DNA of 51,727 bases from CSP1-1 sp035620615. GTDB taxonomy: Archaea > Thermoproteota > Nitrososphaeria > Nitrososphaerales > Nitrosopumilaceae. This document shows, piece after piece, positions 14,912 to 23,318 of the stretch. A program made the position numbers and the translations under genes. The stretch is from assembly GCA_035620615.1 (NCBI GenBank), contig DASPGM010000012.1, positions 1 through 51,727 of the forward strand, written 5' to 3'. Positions within the stretch are counted from its first letter, which is position 1. Each line of letters opens with the position of its first letter. The notes beneath the pieces were generated by a model. The model did not search any database. It was not told the origin of the DNA and saw only the letters and a program-made list of their open reading frames with translations.

Positions 14912-15532
14912 GTGAAAAGTCATAATTTTCTAGAAGGCATAATTGTATTTTCAGTCATGACTGGATTACTATTACCAGTTAGACTTTTTTTTGTTACCTA
15001 TATTTCCACGGATTGGTTTGCTTCTTTTGGGATAATTTCCTCAATATCTGCTTTAATGATAATTCTCACCAAAAAACAAAAACTAGGAAAATTTGGGAAA
15101 ATGTTTGAAAATCAAATGAACAAATTACAAAAAGGAAAGCGGGCTAAAATAATTTATGGGCAGTCAATAATTTTTCTACTCATTTTAGGAGGAACGATTT
15201 TTGCAATTGAACAGGGAAATTCAGCATATATAGATTTGAAAAATCAATTATTAGAAGAACATGAAGAATTTTCAAATCCTGAAGAAATTTTAAAAAAAAC
15301 TGAAGAGTTAAAATTCCAAGATTGGGCTTATGGAATTTCTGGAATGTTTTTATCAATATTTTTTGCATTTCCACAATTATCTGCAGTATTAGCGGTTCTA
15401 AATGATAGTCTGGATGGATGGATTTTACATTTTTACACAGTAGCATTTGTCGAATATTTAGAATTATTTGGAATTTTGATATTTTTTAGATTTACCCTTT
15501 CAAAGAATTCACAAAAACCAAAGGTGGGATAG
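14912..15532 (+). CDS. Membrane protein, paralogue of the gene at 27590
   Basis: A 206-residue protein starting at GTG (14912). It has membrane segments at about 9-30, 36-52, 81-99 and two C-terminal ones (about 143-160 and 175-197). After TM2 comes the cytosolic segment KKQKLGKFGKMFENQM, and later NDSLDGWILHF...FVEYLELFGILIFFR. The protein at 27590 shows the same order (KKKLGRLGMLFERQM, NDMSEGWLEHV...FVEQIELIGLLLFYR) and similar length. The shared acidic/amide residues in the last helices could be functional. The family function is unknown. Confidence 0.65.
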   Translation: MKSHNFLEGIIVFSVMTGLLLPVRLFFVTYISTDWFASFGIISSISALMIILTKKQKLGKFGKMFENQMNKLQKGKRAKIIYGQSIIFLLILGGTIFAIEQGNSAYIDLKNQLLEEHEEFSNPEEILKKTEELKFQDWAYGISGMFLSIFFAFPQLSAVLAVLNDSLDGWILHFYTVAFVEYLELFGILIFFRFTLSKNSQKPKVG

Positions 15533-15595
15533 TATTACCATACAGTAAACAGAGTCATACACAACTTTAAAAACCAGAAATAAAATTTAGATTTA

Positions 15596-16924
15596 GTGCA
15601 GCTTGTTTCAGATATCCAAATACGTAGAGATGAAATTAACAATCTAGCTGTTCTTATGGGTTTAGATAAACGATGTTATTCTGAAATGTTGGATTTCACT
15701 ATAGAATTGTTTGAAAGCCAGGGGCTTGGAATGGATTATTATGGCTATCACAATATAGAACATGAATTAGAAGTAACATACATTACTCTAATTACAGCAA
15801 ACTGGAAGAGTAACCTTAATCCAATAAATCAAGATGATCTAAAATATCTTTATACTGCAGCACTTTTTCATGATTTTGATCCTGATAAGAGCGTAGATAA
15901 ACCTCATGAGGAAAGCGTAATAAAATTTTTATCAGAAAGTGAAACATTAAAAAAATTTCTTAGCGATGCAGAGATTGATCTTAACATAATTAAAGCTTTG
16001 ATATTAAGAACCACATTTCCATGGAAAGGAAAGCTTAAAGAAAATGCAGAAAAAGAAATTAAAAAATGTTTTGAAAATTGTGAAATTATAAAAAATGATT
16101 CTCAAAAACAAGATCACTATATGCGATTGGGTTGGTTTTTGTCAGTTGTAGATAGGATAAGCGGATATGCATTAGGGGATTTTTCTAAAGCAATGGACAT
16201 GGCAAAAAAGAATGCTCATGCACTTGCCTGGCATCCCTCATTAATATTTCAAAGATCAGTTGCTTATTTTGAAGATCTTTTAAATAATGAATCTGAAATG
16301 TGTGAGCGTGTATTAAGTTCACTTCCAAAACAAATGAGAAAAAACTTTATGAATAATGTTTTATCATTTTTGAATCTTAGACAGCAAGAAATTCAAATTC
16401 ATGCTGATTTTGTATATGAAAATCTAAAAATCGTTCCTACAATTGAACAAAATATTACTAGAACACATGATGATTTTATAAAAACTCTTCGAGAAATTTA
16501 TGATGAATTACCAAAGCCATTACAAATAACAAGAGACAATTTTGAAGAATCGATTAAAGATCCTAATACAGTTCTTAGTACAATTAGATTAACAGATTCT
16601 GGAGGACCAATAATAGGATTTGCTAAAGGTGGCCCACTTGAAAATTATGAAATTTTACATCAGAAAGTTAATGATGAAAACTTTGGTGCAAAAAATACAA
16701 TTTTTTTAGAACCAATTGCTATCAAAATGGGGTATTGGGGCCATCATGGAGGCAGTGAATTACGCCACTTGTTTACTATGCAGGCACACGCGAAAAGATA
16801 CAAGTATCAAACAAGCTTTGCTCTCCGAGATGTAATTTCAAAACGATCAAAAACTCACGAAGAAGCAAAATTTGTTACGCAGTTTGATCCAGAGCGTTGG
16901 GATTATTATAGAATTGAATTATGA
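15596..16924 (+). CDS. HD-domain protein with C-terminal acetyltransferase-like region
   Basis: A 442-residue protein starting at GTG. The N-terminal half has HD-phosphohydrolase residues: H52 and H56 in YHNIEHELE, H92-D93 in ALFHDFD, and D186 in SVVDRISGY. HD enzymes hydrolyse nucleotides or cyclic nucleotides. The C-terminal part (about 300-442) resembles a GNAT fold: PIIGFAKGGPLENYE, FLEPIAIKMGYWGHHGG, ELRHLFTMQAHAKRYKY and FALRDVI. The combination is unusual and probably specific to this group of archaea. HD assignment is good; GNAT assignment is by pattern and less sure. Confidence 0.68.
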   Translation: MQLVSDIQIRRDEINNLAVLMGLDKRCYSEMLDFTIELFESQGLGMDYYGYHNIEHELEVTYITLITANWKSNLNPINQDDLKYLYTAALFHDFDPDKSVDKPHEESVIKFLSESETLKKFLSDAEIDLNIIKALILRTTFPWKGKLKENAEKEIKKCFENCEIIKNDSQKQDHYMRLGWFLSVVDRISGYALGDFSKAMDMAKKNAHALAWHPSLIFQRSVAYFEDLLNNESEMCERVLSSLPKQMRKNFMNNVLSFLNLRQQEIQIHADFVYENLKIVPTIEQNITRTHDDFIKTLREIYDELPKPLQITRDNFEESIKDPNTVLSTIRLTDSGGPIIGFAKGGPLENYEILHQKVNDENFGAKNTIFLEPIAIKMGYWGHHGGSELRHLFTMQAHAKRYKYQTSFALRDVISKRSKTHEEAKFVTQFDPERWDYYRIEL

Positions 16925-16943
16925 TTTTTTAATAATTTAAAAA

Positions 16944-18215
16944 TCATTCAAGTATTGGTAATGTAAAAAGAGAATTCGGGATTAAAAGAATATCAATATT
17001 ATTTTTTAAATCATTTTTGATAATATCAAGTGCCTCTTTCATGTCTTGTGCTGGAATCATTTTTGCCTCCTGAATAATATTAGGAGTTTGACTTCCAACT
17101 ACTATAATCTTACATTTGTTAAGAACACATGCAATAAAAAAAGAACGTTGCTCACCTGTTTTAAACTCTTCATTCAAATTTATTATTTCAGAAATTGATT
17201 TAGTTTTTAGCATTTTAAAAAATCGTTTATCTCCAATTCCATTGCCAGCTCCTTCGTTACATAATGCAGGGATAATTATGTACCCGTTTTCTTTTATGAT
17301 AGGTTTAGGAGCAAAAAAAACATAACTTGCAGCAATTGTGGCCTGATATAAATTTGAATCTCTTGGATACCCTACACCACAAATTACAACATTGTATAAC
17401 TTCTTCACAGGGACTTCATAAAGTTCTCTAGCTTTTTTTATTAAATAATTATGCGTTGCTAAAGGTTCTCCAGATTGTATTTCAACAACTTCTTTATTAT
17501 TTCCAAGTATAACATTAACAATAAAATCCAAACCTACTTTTTCCCCAATTTCTATAATTTCTTCATAGATTAAATTATTTTGAATTTTTCCAACTCTAGA
17601 ATCTGATTTTCGTAAAAAATTACTCGAATGGGTATGACTAATTGTTTCATCTCCTGCAAGACCAATTGATACTGTTTTGTAGCCTCCACTATAACCCGCA
17701 AACTGATGAGGCTCAACTACGCCTAAAGAAATTAAAAAATCAGCCTGCATTACGTGTTTCGATATTTTAATTGGAGTTCCATTTTTCGTATGTCCCATAA
17801 AAATAAGATCTTTATCACTTCCATTGTGTTCAATAATTCTATAATCTTCTACAATTTTCTTTCCATATTTTTCAACTTTTTCTTCATAATTCATTTTCTT
17901 ATGCATTCCGGAAGCTATGAGAATTGAAATATTTTCATGTTTAACTTGTGTTTCAATTATTTCTAAAATTGGAGGAAGAATTTCTTTATCTGGACACTCT
18001 CGAGTTATGTCAGTAACCACAATACATACTGATTTTTTTCCTTTAACTAATTCGTTTAATGGACTAGAATTAATTGGATGTAAAAGTGATTCGAGTGTTT
18101 TTTCATATAAAGAGGTAATAGGAGAACTGTATTTTGAGATTAGAGTATCAACTAAAAAATCTTTAGGAATTGTAAAATTTATTTTCCCTTTACCGTAAAG
18201 TATAGAATACATCAT
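16944..18215 (-). CDS. larA: LarA-family (nickel-pincer lactate racemase-like) protein
   Basis: A 423-residue protein of the LarA/DUF2088 family. Visible signatures are VVTDITRECPDKEILPPI, SILIASGMHKKM, the segment VEPHQFAGYSGGYKTVSIGL (the conserved His and Lys of the cofactor-binding PH...AGxSGGxK motif), GDETISHTHSS and NEGAGNGIGDKRF. LarA uses a nickel-pincer nucleotide made by LarB, LarC and LarE to racemise 2-hydroxy acids. None of those genes is in the window. Archaeal homologues may act on other hydroxyacids, so the substrate is unknown. The gene seems monocistronic. Confidence 0.82.
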   Translation of the reverse strand: MMYSILYGKGKINFTIPKDFLVDTLISKYSSPITSLYEKTLESLLHPINSSPLNELVKGKKSVCIVVTDITRECPDKEILPPILEIIETQVKHENISILIASGMHKKMNYEEKVEKYGKKIVEDYRIIEHNGSDKDLIFMGHTKNGTPIKISKHVMQADFLISLGVVEPHQFAGYSGGYKTVSIGLAGDETISHTHSSNFLRKSDSRVGKIQNNLIYEEIIEIGEKVGLDFIVNVILGNNKEVVEIQSGEPLATHNYLIKKARELYEVPVKKLYNVVICGVGYPRDSNLYQATIAASYVFFAPKPIIKENGYIIIPALCNEGAGNGIGDKRFFKMLKTKSISEIINLNEEFKTGEQRSFFIACVLNKCKIIVVGSQTPNIIQEAKMIPAQDMKEALDIIKNDLKNNIDILLIPNSLFTLPILE

Positions 18216-18554
18216 TTCAAAAATAATATTTTTGATGAATTCTCAGTAGAAATAGTTTCCAAATGGTGTTCCATTTTTTTCTATTTTTTTACGCTTTTGT
18301 TTTATTTAATGTTAAAGTATTTCATATATCAACTAATAACACATCGTAAAAAATTTTTTGAACTTTTTTATTCCAATTTTCAGTCTGTTATAAGTATGTC
18401 GAATAATTCATCGCCAGATGTTCCTGAATCAATAGAAAAGAGTTTTTTATTCAAAAAGTGTTTCTGAAGAATGAAAAAAATTAGATCCATACTACCTTGA
18501 GGTTAAATAATTTTTACAGTATGTCGCTAATATCACCTCACACCTGATTGAACT
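18216..18554. other. 339-base gap without a convincing gene
   Basis: This AT-rich stretch lies between the divergent larA-like gene and the DUF5679-type microprotein. It contains T-rich runs at about 18270-18300 and 18350-18370 and a 23-codon frame (18396-18467, MSNNSSPDVPESIEKSFLFK...). That frame has a plausible start but ends early and may be a remnant or chance. No tRNA-like or GC-rich element is present. Confidence 0.4.
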
Positions 18555-18698
18555 ATGACAACTGGATACTGTGTTAAATGCAGGAGTAAAAGAGAGATGC
18601 AAAAAACTCAGGCAGTAACACTGAAAAACGGCAAACCTGCCACTAAAGGTCATTGTCCTACCTGTAGTACAAAGATGTTTAGAATTGGGAAAGCCTAA
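18555..18698 (+). CDS. 47-residue zinc-ribbon protein (DUF5679-like)
   Basis: ATG at 18555 to TAA at 18698. The sequence has C6-x2-C9 (YCVKCRSKREM) and C34-x2-C37 (GHCPTCSTKMFRIGKA), a compact zinc ribbon with the lysine-rich central strand ...VTLKNGKPATKG. This is the pattern of the DUF5679 family, which includes bacterial and archaeal stand-alone proteins and parts of topoisomerase-like proteins. It may bind nucleic acid. It is convergent with the gene at 18739. Confidence 0.75.
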   Translation: MTTGYCVKCRSKREMQKTQAVTLKNGKPATKGHCPTCSTKMFRIGKA

Positions 18699-18738
18699 GG
18701 GCTTACCTCTACTTTTTTAATGAATCTTATTTCAGGAT

Positions 18739-18990
18739 TTAATACTTCCATTCTTTAGAATTTTCGTTCCAGAGACTTCTAAATGATATTGGGTTCGTGC
18801 CGATTTCTTCAATAATTCTATTTTGAATGGCAAAAAACATGTTTTCCATTGCATCAACTCCTCCATCTAGATAAAGGGTTTTTCCTATTTCAGAAATCCT
18901 ATTTTTTTTACTTGAAACTTCACTGGAATTAGGGTTTTGAATACAGAATGTTATGAGATCAATCATCTCTTCTTCCAACATTGCATCCAT
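18739..18990 (-). CDS. Small helical hypothetical protein
   Basis: An 83-residue acidic protein of unknown function starting MDAMLEEEMIDLITFC. It is helical throughout with the segments KKNRISEIGKTLYLDGGVDA, MENMFFAIQNRIIEEIG and FRSLWNENSKEWKY. It lies directly downstream of the SNF2 helicase (42 bases) on the same strand, so it may be its operon partner. No motif is recognised. Confidence 0.5.
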   Translation of the reverse strand: MDAMLEEEMIDLITFCIQNPNSSEVSSKKNRISEIGKTLYLDGGVDAMENMFFAIQNRIIEEIGTNPISFRSLWNENSKEWKY

Positions 18991-19032
18991 AAGTGGGAAT
19001 TCCTTTTTAGAGATAAAAAGTTTAAAACAATT

Positions 19033-20796
19033 TTAGTCAGTAATAATTTTTTGTGTAGAATTAAGTTTATCCTGAATTTGTGCAAGGATTAATTCTGCCT
19101 TTTCTTTATTTTCAAATGATTCACTGGCATTATCCATAATAGAATCAATTTCATAACTTTTATCAACTAGAATTTTTGCCACATGATCATCTAAAGTTCC
19201 ATTCCCTATCAAATAGTAAGCAAAGACAGTATTTTTTTGCCCCATTCTATGCAATCTGTCTTCGGCTTGTCTATGAATTGCAGGACTCCAATCTAATTCA
19301 GCGAATATTACGTATTTTGCACGTGTTAAATTAATCCCAACATTTCCTGCCCTCAATCCTGCAATCATTAGTTTTGTTTTACCATCCTGAAACATATCAA
19401 TCTGAAGTTGACGTGTATTGTCAGATTGACCTCCAATTATAGAAGATGGGCTATACTCACTGAGGCTTTTATGTAATAAATCATGAATTGCCCTATGATG
19501 GCAAAAAACAACAACACTTTCATCAATTTCCATGATATTTTTTACAAAATTAATTACATGTGGAAGTTTTGCTACTCCTGCAGCTTGTCTTTCGCTTTGT
19601 ATAGCACGATGATATGAAGCGGATTTATCAAATTCGGTTTCGGCTTGTTTTTGTTCTTCCTCTAATTTTTTCCAAATTTTATCTAGTTCTTTGTTATAAT
19701 AAACTGAGTCGGAGTCAATGATTTCTTTATATCGTACTTTATCTTTGAGTTCCTTTAGAACATCAGATTTTTTTCGACGTAGCATTACATGATTACATAA
19801 TTCTGACCGTAAAGATTCTCGTTTATTTTCTAAAACAATGGCTTTTCCTTTATCATTGACGTAACAAAAATATTCACAAAATTCTTTAAAACTCCCTAAC
19901 ATTCCAGGTCGTAAAATATCGACAATTGGCCATATTTCAGAACCGCGATTATAAATTGGGGTACCAGAAAGTCCAATCCGATACTTAACAGAGTTTAGTG
20001 CTGCAAGTTTTTTCACAGCCGCATATTTTTTTGTAGTTTTTGACCGAAGATTCTGAACTTCATCGCAAATTATTGATTTGATATTTAATTTTGATAAATC
20101 ATTAAATCTTTTTTCAAGTAATTCATAATTTATAATATAAAAATCAAATTTGCCAATATCTTGTGCTTTGCCTTTTCTAATTACTATTGATGAAGGTATT
20201 TCTCCATCAATTAATCGTCCATTTCTACTCTTTTTTTTCATAAAATTACCTATTTCTCTCTGCCAGTTCCTTAGAGTAACTAATGGTGCAATAACAAGAC
20301 ATGGTAAAGCTTGTTGTTCTGTTGCAAGATATGCCAATGTTTGAACTGTTTTTCCTAAACCCATTTCATCAGCTAACAATGCATTTCCAGAAGATTTTAA
20401 AAGAAAGTCCAGTCCTTCTCTTTGAAAATTATGTAGTTTTCCACGAAATTGTTTTCCCGGAGTAGCTTTTCGAAGTTTTTCTATTTTTTTTAATTTTATT
20501 TTTTTGGGGGAGGATTTAGAGATTTTTTTACGCCATACTGATTTTGAAAGAATTGCCATTGGGTACCTATCTACAATCCATTGAATTTGCTTGATATTTT
20601 CAGGACTATCTGGAATTATTGCTTCATTTGGACCTTCACCATACCATGATTGAGGTATGAGTCTCGATACCATAGTTACTGCTCGAGTGCCAGTTACCTT
20701 CCAGCTCCAGCTTCTAGAATATTTATCCAAAACATATTCCAGAGTTCCAAAATTTTTGACTTTACTTAGATCTACTGGTTCTGTAATTACTTTCAA
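19033..20796 (-). CDS. SNF2-family DNA-dependent ATPase
   Basis: A 587-residue Swi2/Snf2 ATPase. The N-terminal about 110 residues hold an HARP-like or accessory part. The first RecA lobe has motif I DEMGLGKT (143-150), Ia IAPLVTLRNWQREI, motif II D245-E-V-Q248 and motif III LSGTP (276-280). The second lobe has FCHHRAIHDLL, LRAGNVGINLTRA and motif VI HRQAEDRLHRMGQ. The length is short for the family and fits a stand-alone translocase such as archaeal Sso1653-type or SMARCAL1-like enzymes that remodel DNA or reanneal strands. The DEVQ box instead of DEAH is common in relatives. Confidence 0.9.
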   Translation of the reverse strand: MKVITEPVDLSKVKNFGTLEYVLDKYSRSWSWKVTGTRAVTMVSRLIPQSWYGEGPNEAIIPDSPENIKQIQWIVDRYPMAILSKSVWRKKISKSSPKKIKLKKIEKLRKATPGKQFRGKLHNFQREGLDFLLKSSGNALLADEMGLGKTVQTLAYLATEQQALPCLVIAPLVTLRNWQREIGNFMKKKSRNGRLIDGEIPSSIVIRKGKAQDIGKFDFYIINYELLEKRFNDLSKLNIKSIICDEVQNLRSKTTKKYAAVKKLAALNSVKYRIGLSGTPIYNRGSEIWPIVDILRPGMLGSFKEFCEYFCYVNDKGKAIVLENKRESLRSELCNHVMLRRKKSDVLKELKDKVRYKEIIDSDSVYYNKELDKIWKKLEEEQKQAETEFDKSASYHRAIQSERQAAGVAKLPHVINFVKNIMEIDESVVVFCHHRAIHDLLHKSLSEYSPSSIIGGQSDNTRQLQIDMFQDGKTKLMIAGLRAGNVGINLTRAKYVIFAELDWSPAIHRQAEDRLHRMGQKNTVFAYYLIGNGTLDDHVAKILVDKSYEIDSIMDNASESFENKEKAELILAQIQDKLNSTQKIITD

Positions 20797-20916
20797 ATCA
20801 GCCCATTAGCTTGTTTTAGGGGAATTTAAGCGGTTCTAGTCAAATAATGAACACCGTATTTAATCTAAGATTTTTTGAGGTTTTTAGATACTTTTGTTAT
20901 CAAATAGAAGGTTTTT

Positions 20917-20941
20917 TTATAATAATAAGGGGTTATTATAA
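20917..20941. repeat. Nine-base inverted repeat in the helicase upstream gap
   Basis: TTATAATAA is followed by TAAGGGG and then its exact reverse complement, TTATTATAA. It lies about 121 bases upstream of the SNF2 gene start and 148 bases before the gene at 21089. It could be an operator or a weak hairpin. AT-rich sequence makes such repeats fairly likely by chance, so the call is tentative. Confidence 0.35.
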
Positions 20942-21077
20942 TGCATTTTTCATGATTTACATAGAAAACTTAACCCGATAATCATTATCAATCTGATCTC
21001 CTAATATTCGAGTTTTAGTAAGAATAGAAAGACATTCTCCCCTATTCTTAATAAGATATTATTTGTAGCAAAAAGAA

Positions 21078-21084
21078 GGGAGGG
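21078..21084 (+). promoter_or_regulatory. Shine-Dalgarno-like site before 21089
   Basis: GGGAGGG ends four bases before the ATG at 21089 and can pair with the 3' end of archaeal 16S rRNA. Most genes in this window lack such a site, so this gene is probably translated from a leadered mRNA. The site supports the chosen start. Confidence 0.5.
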
Positions 21085-21088
21085 ACAA

Positions 21089-21838
21089 ATGGATTCATTT
21101 ATCATTGACGATGTAAATGCTCTACTCAATTTAAAAAAAGGGGATTCAGGAAGACTAGTTCAAATTAAAGAAATATGTGAAGCAAATGGAATTGTTGCTC
21201 TAGCAGATCGCAAGTATGTTGAGAGATTAGCTTCACAATATCTTAAAAAAGTTGAGATAAAAAAACCCAAAAATCCCAACAAACCAAAATTATTTCCAAT
21301 TGATGAATCTAGTTTGGCTCAGCCACTTGAAGCGGATTCAGTAAAAGTTAAAAACGAATTACTAAAAAAACCACAATTTGATTATGAATTAGAAAATAAA
21401 AAAAATCAAGTAAAAACCTTTGATTTAGGCTCAAATAATAAAATCATAATTGGAATTGGAGCTATTGTTTTAGCTATAATTTTAGTTACCACTATAAGTA
21501 TAGAGTATAACGTTATACAATTTCCAGGAAATACCAACGTAGACACCGTTTCGTCTGAGTTTTCGCTAGAAACTGATTTACTCTCATATGAGCCGACAGA
21601 TATTATTTCAATATCAGGTAGAATTCCTTCAGTATCAAGTGGTTTGGTTAAATTATCAATTACTAACCCAAATAATAAATTAGTATGGACAGAAAATTTG
21701 AATCTAAAAAATGATGGAAGTTTTTCTACATTGTTAATTGCAGGAGGTGCAGGATGGGAGAATAGTGGAAAGTTTAATTTGAATGCAGAACATGAGAAAA
21801 TATCAAAACAAATTTCATTTGATTATATTGCAAAATGA
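21089..21838 (+). CDS. Single-pass membrane protein with extracellular beta domain
   Basis: A 249-residue protein. Residues 1-55 form a helical cytoplasmic domain (MDSFIIDDVNALLNLKKGD, VQIKEICEANGIVALADR). After a Lys/Pro-rich linker, one TM helix spans about 117-137 (KIIIGIGAIVLAIILVTTIS). The outer part (about 150-249) is a beta-sandwich-like domain with YEPTDIISISGRIPSV and LVKLSITNPNNKLVW. The phrase D-I-I-S-I-S-G-x-V is common in secreted thaumarchaeal proteins; the cupredoxin at 28637 has a related DLITISGQV. A sensor or surface anchoring role is possible. Confidence 0.62.
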   Translation: MDSFIIDDVNALLNLKKGDSGRLVQIKEICEANGIVALADRKYVERLASQYLKKVEIKKPKNPNKPKLFPIDESSLAQPLEADSVKVKNELLKKPQFDYELENKKNQVKTFDLGSNNKIIIGIGAIVLAIILVTTISIEYNVIQFPGNTNVDTVSSEFSLETDLLSYEPTDIISISGRIPSVSSGLVKLSITNPNNKLVWTENLNLKNDGSFSTLLIAGGAGWENSGKFNLNAEHEKISKQISFDYIAK

Positions 21839-21846
21839 ATTAAAAA

Positions 21847-22533
21847 TTAGTTAACTAGAATTATTTCTGCTTCAATAAGAAATTTTAAAGCAGATATTAA
21901 TTCATCCTCAGAAATATTATCATCAACATATAAAATAAAAATGTTTTTTACCCAATCAGGAATTTTCTTAATATTTGGCAGAGGCTTGTCAGTTACAATA
22001 GTTTCTGGAATTGGAACATTTTCTACGTTTGTAATAGTATTATCATTTTGTTCCATTGATTCAGATTCACTCGATAGATTAGATACACTGGGTTTGATTA
22101 TTGAAAATTTTGTATTTCCTATTGCAGCACCATTTTCTGAAAATACCTCTAGGATATAATCACCAAGTATAAAATTCCCATTATTACTAATTTCTTCATC
22201 ATTAAACATATGAGCTACATCTGCACCAGCCTTATCATTTCCTTTTTTACGAATAATAATTTCTTCTTCAGAAATTATCTTTTCTGTTCCTGGTTGAATG
22301 ATTCGCAAATAATAGTATCCGTCAGCAGGGTTATGGTTTACTATATCAACATAAGCTCGAAGCAGTTTATTATTAGAATCTAAGTTTATGACAGAATCCC
22401 CAATAACTGAAATATTTATCAATGATTCTTCATCCCAGGAGGATTCTGCTTCTACACTAACAGCATAGCTTGAATGTATCAGAAATATAATTAATATTGG
22501 CGATAAGAGAAAACTTCCTAGCTTTAAAGTCAA
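21847..22533 (-). CDS. Secreted protein with one divergent C-terminal WW-type motif
   Basis: A 228-residue protein with a signal peptide (about 1-24, LLSPILIIFLIHSSYA). The middle is a beta domain (LRAYVDIVNHNPADGYYYLR, GDYILEVFSENG). A Ser/Glu-rich linker leads to a C-terminal copy of the shared surface motif: IPDWVKNIFILYVDDNISED, then ELISALKFLIEAEIILV. The aromatic pair seen in other copies (WW) is replaced by LY. Proteins with this motif at 28637, 38509 and 39616 are also secreted, suggesting a shared envelope role. It converges with the gene at 21089 (8 bases between stops). Confidence 0.65.
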   Translation of the reverse strand: MTLKLGSFLLSPILIIFLIHSSYAVSVEAESSWDEESLINISVIGDSVINLDSNNKLLRAYVDIVNHNPADGYYYLRIIQPGTEKIISEEEIIIRKKGNDKAGADVAHMFNDEEISNNGNFILGDYILEVFSENGAAIGNTKFSIIKPSVSNLSSESESMEQNDNTITNVENVPIPETIVTDKPLPNIKKIPDWVKNIFILYVDDNISEDELISALKFLIEAEIILVN

Positions 22534-22639
22534 TAAGGGATTATTTCAGATCTGATTATTAAAACCCTGTGTGAATAGTATGTACAATCCTTGCCTACTA
22601 ATTAATGATTCTTTGAAATATTAAATCAGATTAAATTTA

Positions 22640-22702
22640 TTGGGCCGAACGCACAGCTGCATGACCATGAGGCATGTGTCGACACAATGCGTCCGTGCCC
22701 AA
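22640..22702. ncRNA. GC-rich hairpin element, candidate structured RNA
   Basis: About 63 bases are much more GC-rich than the surrounding sequence and fold into a long helix. TTGGGC (22640-22645) pairs with GCCCAA (22697-22702). CG (22646-22647) pairs with CG (22694-22695), leaving T22696 bulged. ACGCA (22649-22653) pairs with TGCGT (22688-22692). Inside is a second hairpin, TGTG-TCGA-CACA (22675-22686), and a possible small TGC/GCA stem. There is no open frame. In AT-rich archaea such islands are often ncRNA genes. The strand is not known: a TATA-like GAAATATTAAAT lies about 25 bases before 22640, which favours plus. It could instead be a protein-binding or replication element. Confidence 0.5.
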
Positions 22703-22788
22703 AAAAATAAAAACAAAATTGGTTTCAGCATCATGTATGTCCAAAATGAACAAATTTACTAATTCAATATAATGAAAAAAGTTTTCTA

Positions 22789-23022
22789 TCAAGTAAATAT
22801 ATCGAGCATCATTTCATCTATTTTTTCTATTTGTCCTTCAACGATTTTATAAGCAGATTCAAGATCCTCGTCTCTTACCAAAGAAAGCTCAAGAGCACAT
22901 GTAGGACAGTGCAATATGCCTTTCCAACTAGCAACTACTCTTCCCTGCAAATGATCATTACAGGATATACATTTAGAGTCAAAGGGGTAAAAATAAACAA
23001 AAGTACTTTCCCCTATTTTCAA
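22789..23022 (-). CDS. Small zinc-ribbon hypothetical protein
   Basis: A 77-residue protein with two Cys pairs: C18-x2-C21 (DSKCISCNDHL) and C39-x2-C42 (LHCPTCALEL), bracketing a strand pair GRVVASWKGIL. This is a rubredoxin-like or zinc-ribbon knuckle arrangement. The remaining C-terminal helix is acidic (DEDLESAYKIVEGQIEKIDE). It may bind zinc and take part in protein or nucleic acid contacts. It lies beside the GC-rich hairpin element, but no link is evident. Confidence 0.6.
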   Translation of the reverse strand: MKIGESTFVYFYPFDSKCISCNDHLQGRVVASWKGILHCPTCALELSLVRDEDLESAYKIVEGQIEKIDEMMLDIFT

Positions 23023-23144
23023 AGACTGTGTCCCCCTTTAACCAATTCCTTCATTAAAATCATCTAGAACCATTTTGTAATAAGATGGAATCTGTCCAAA
23101 TAATACAAACATGGCTTAAATCAAAATTTAATTAAATTTGAAAT

Positions 23145-23276
23145 CTAGTGTTTTTGTTCTTTATGTGGTTTTGTTGTAGCAGTGTGGCAATCACATTCAC
23201 ATAGATAGGTTTTATGATCGCTCTGGCAATCTATGCAATCATAGTGTTTGTGGTTTTCGCAATTTGCACATTTCAT
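23145..23276 (-). CDS. 43-residue Cys/His-rich microprotein
   Basis: ATG at 23276 to TAG at 23145. The peptide starts MKCANCENHKHYDCIDCQSD and continues HKTYLCECDCHTATTKPHKE. It has seven Cys and seven His in 43 residues, enough for two metal sites (CxxC...CxxC and CxCxC-H). Such density is not expected by chance. Possible roles are zinc or copper binding, as in metallothionein-like or zinc-finger peptides. The frame sits in the gap before the nuclease-like gene on the same strand. Confidence 0.62.
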   Translation of the reverse strand: MKCANCENHKHYDCIDCQSDHKTYLCECDCHTATTKPHKEQKH

Positions 23277-23318
23277 TAGGGATACTTTAAGAAATGTTAC
23301 TTGAAAACTTTTTTATTT

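Noticed and set aside
18396..18467. 23-codon frame in the 339-base gap
   Set aside because: Plausible start but very short, no conserved-looking motif and no neighbour link. Listed only within the gap description.
20850..20856. CGGTGTT on the minus strand 54 bases before the SNF2 start, like the RHH motif
   Set aside because: Only seven bases match and the following TGAAA is absent. Too weak to count as a third copy.
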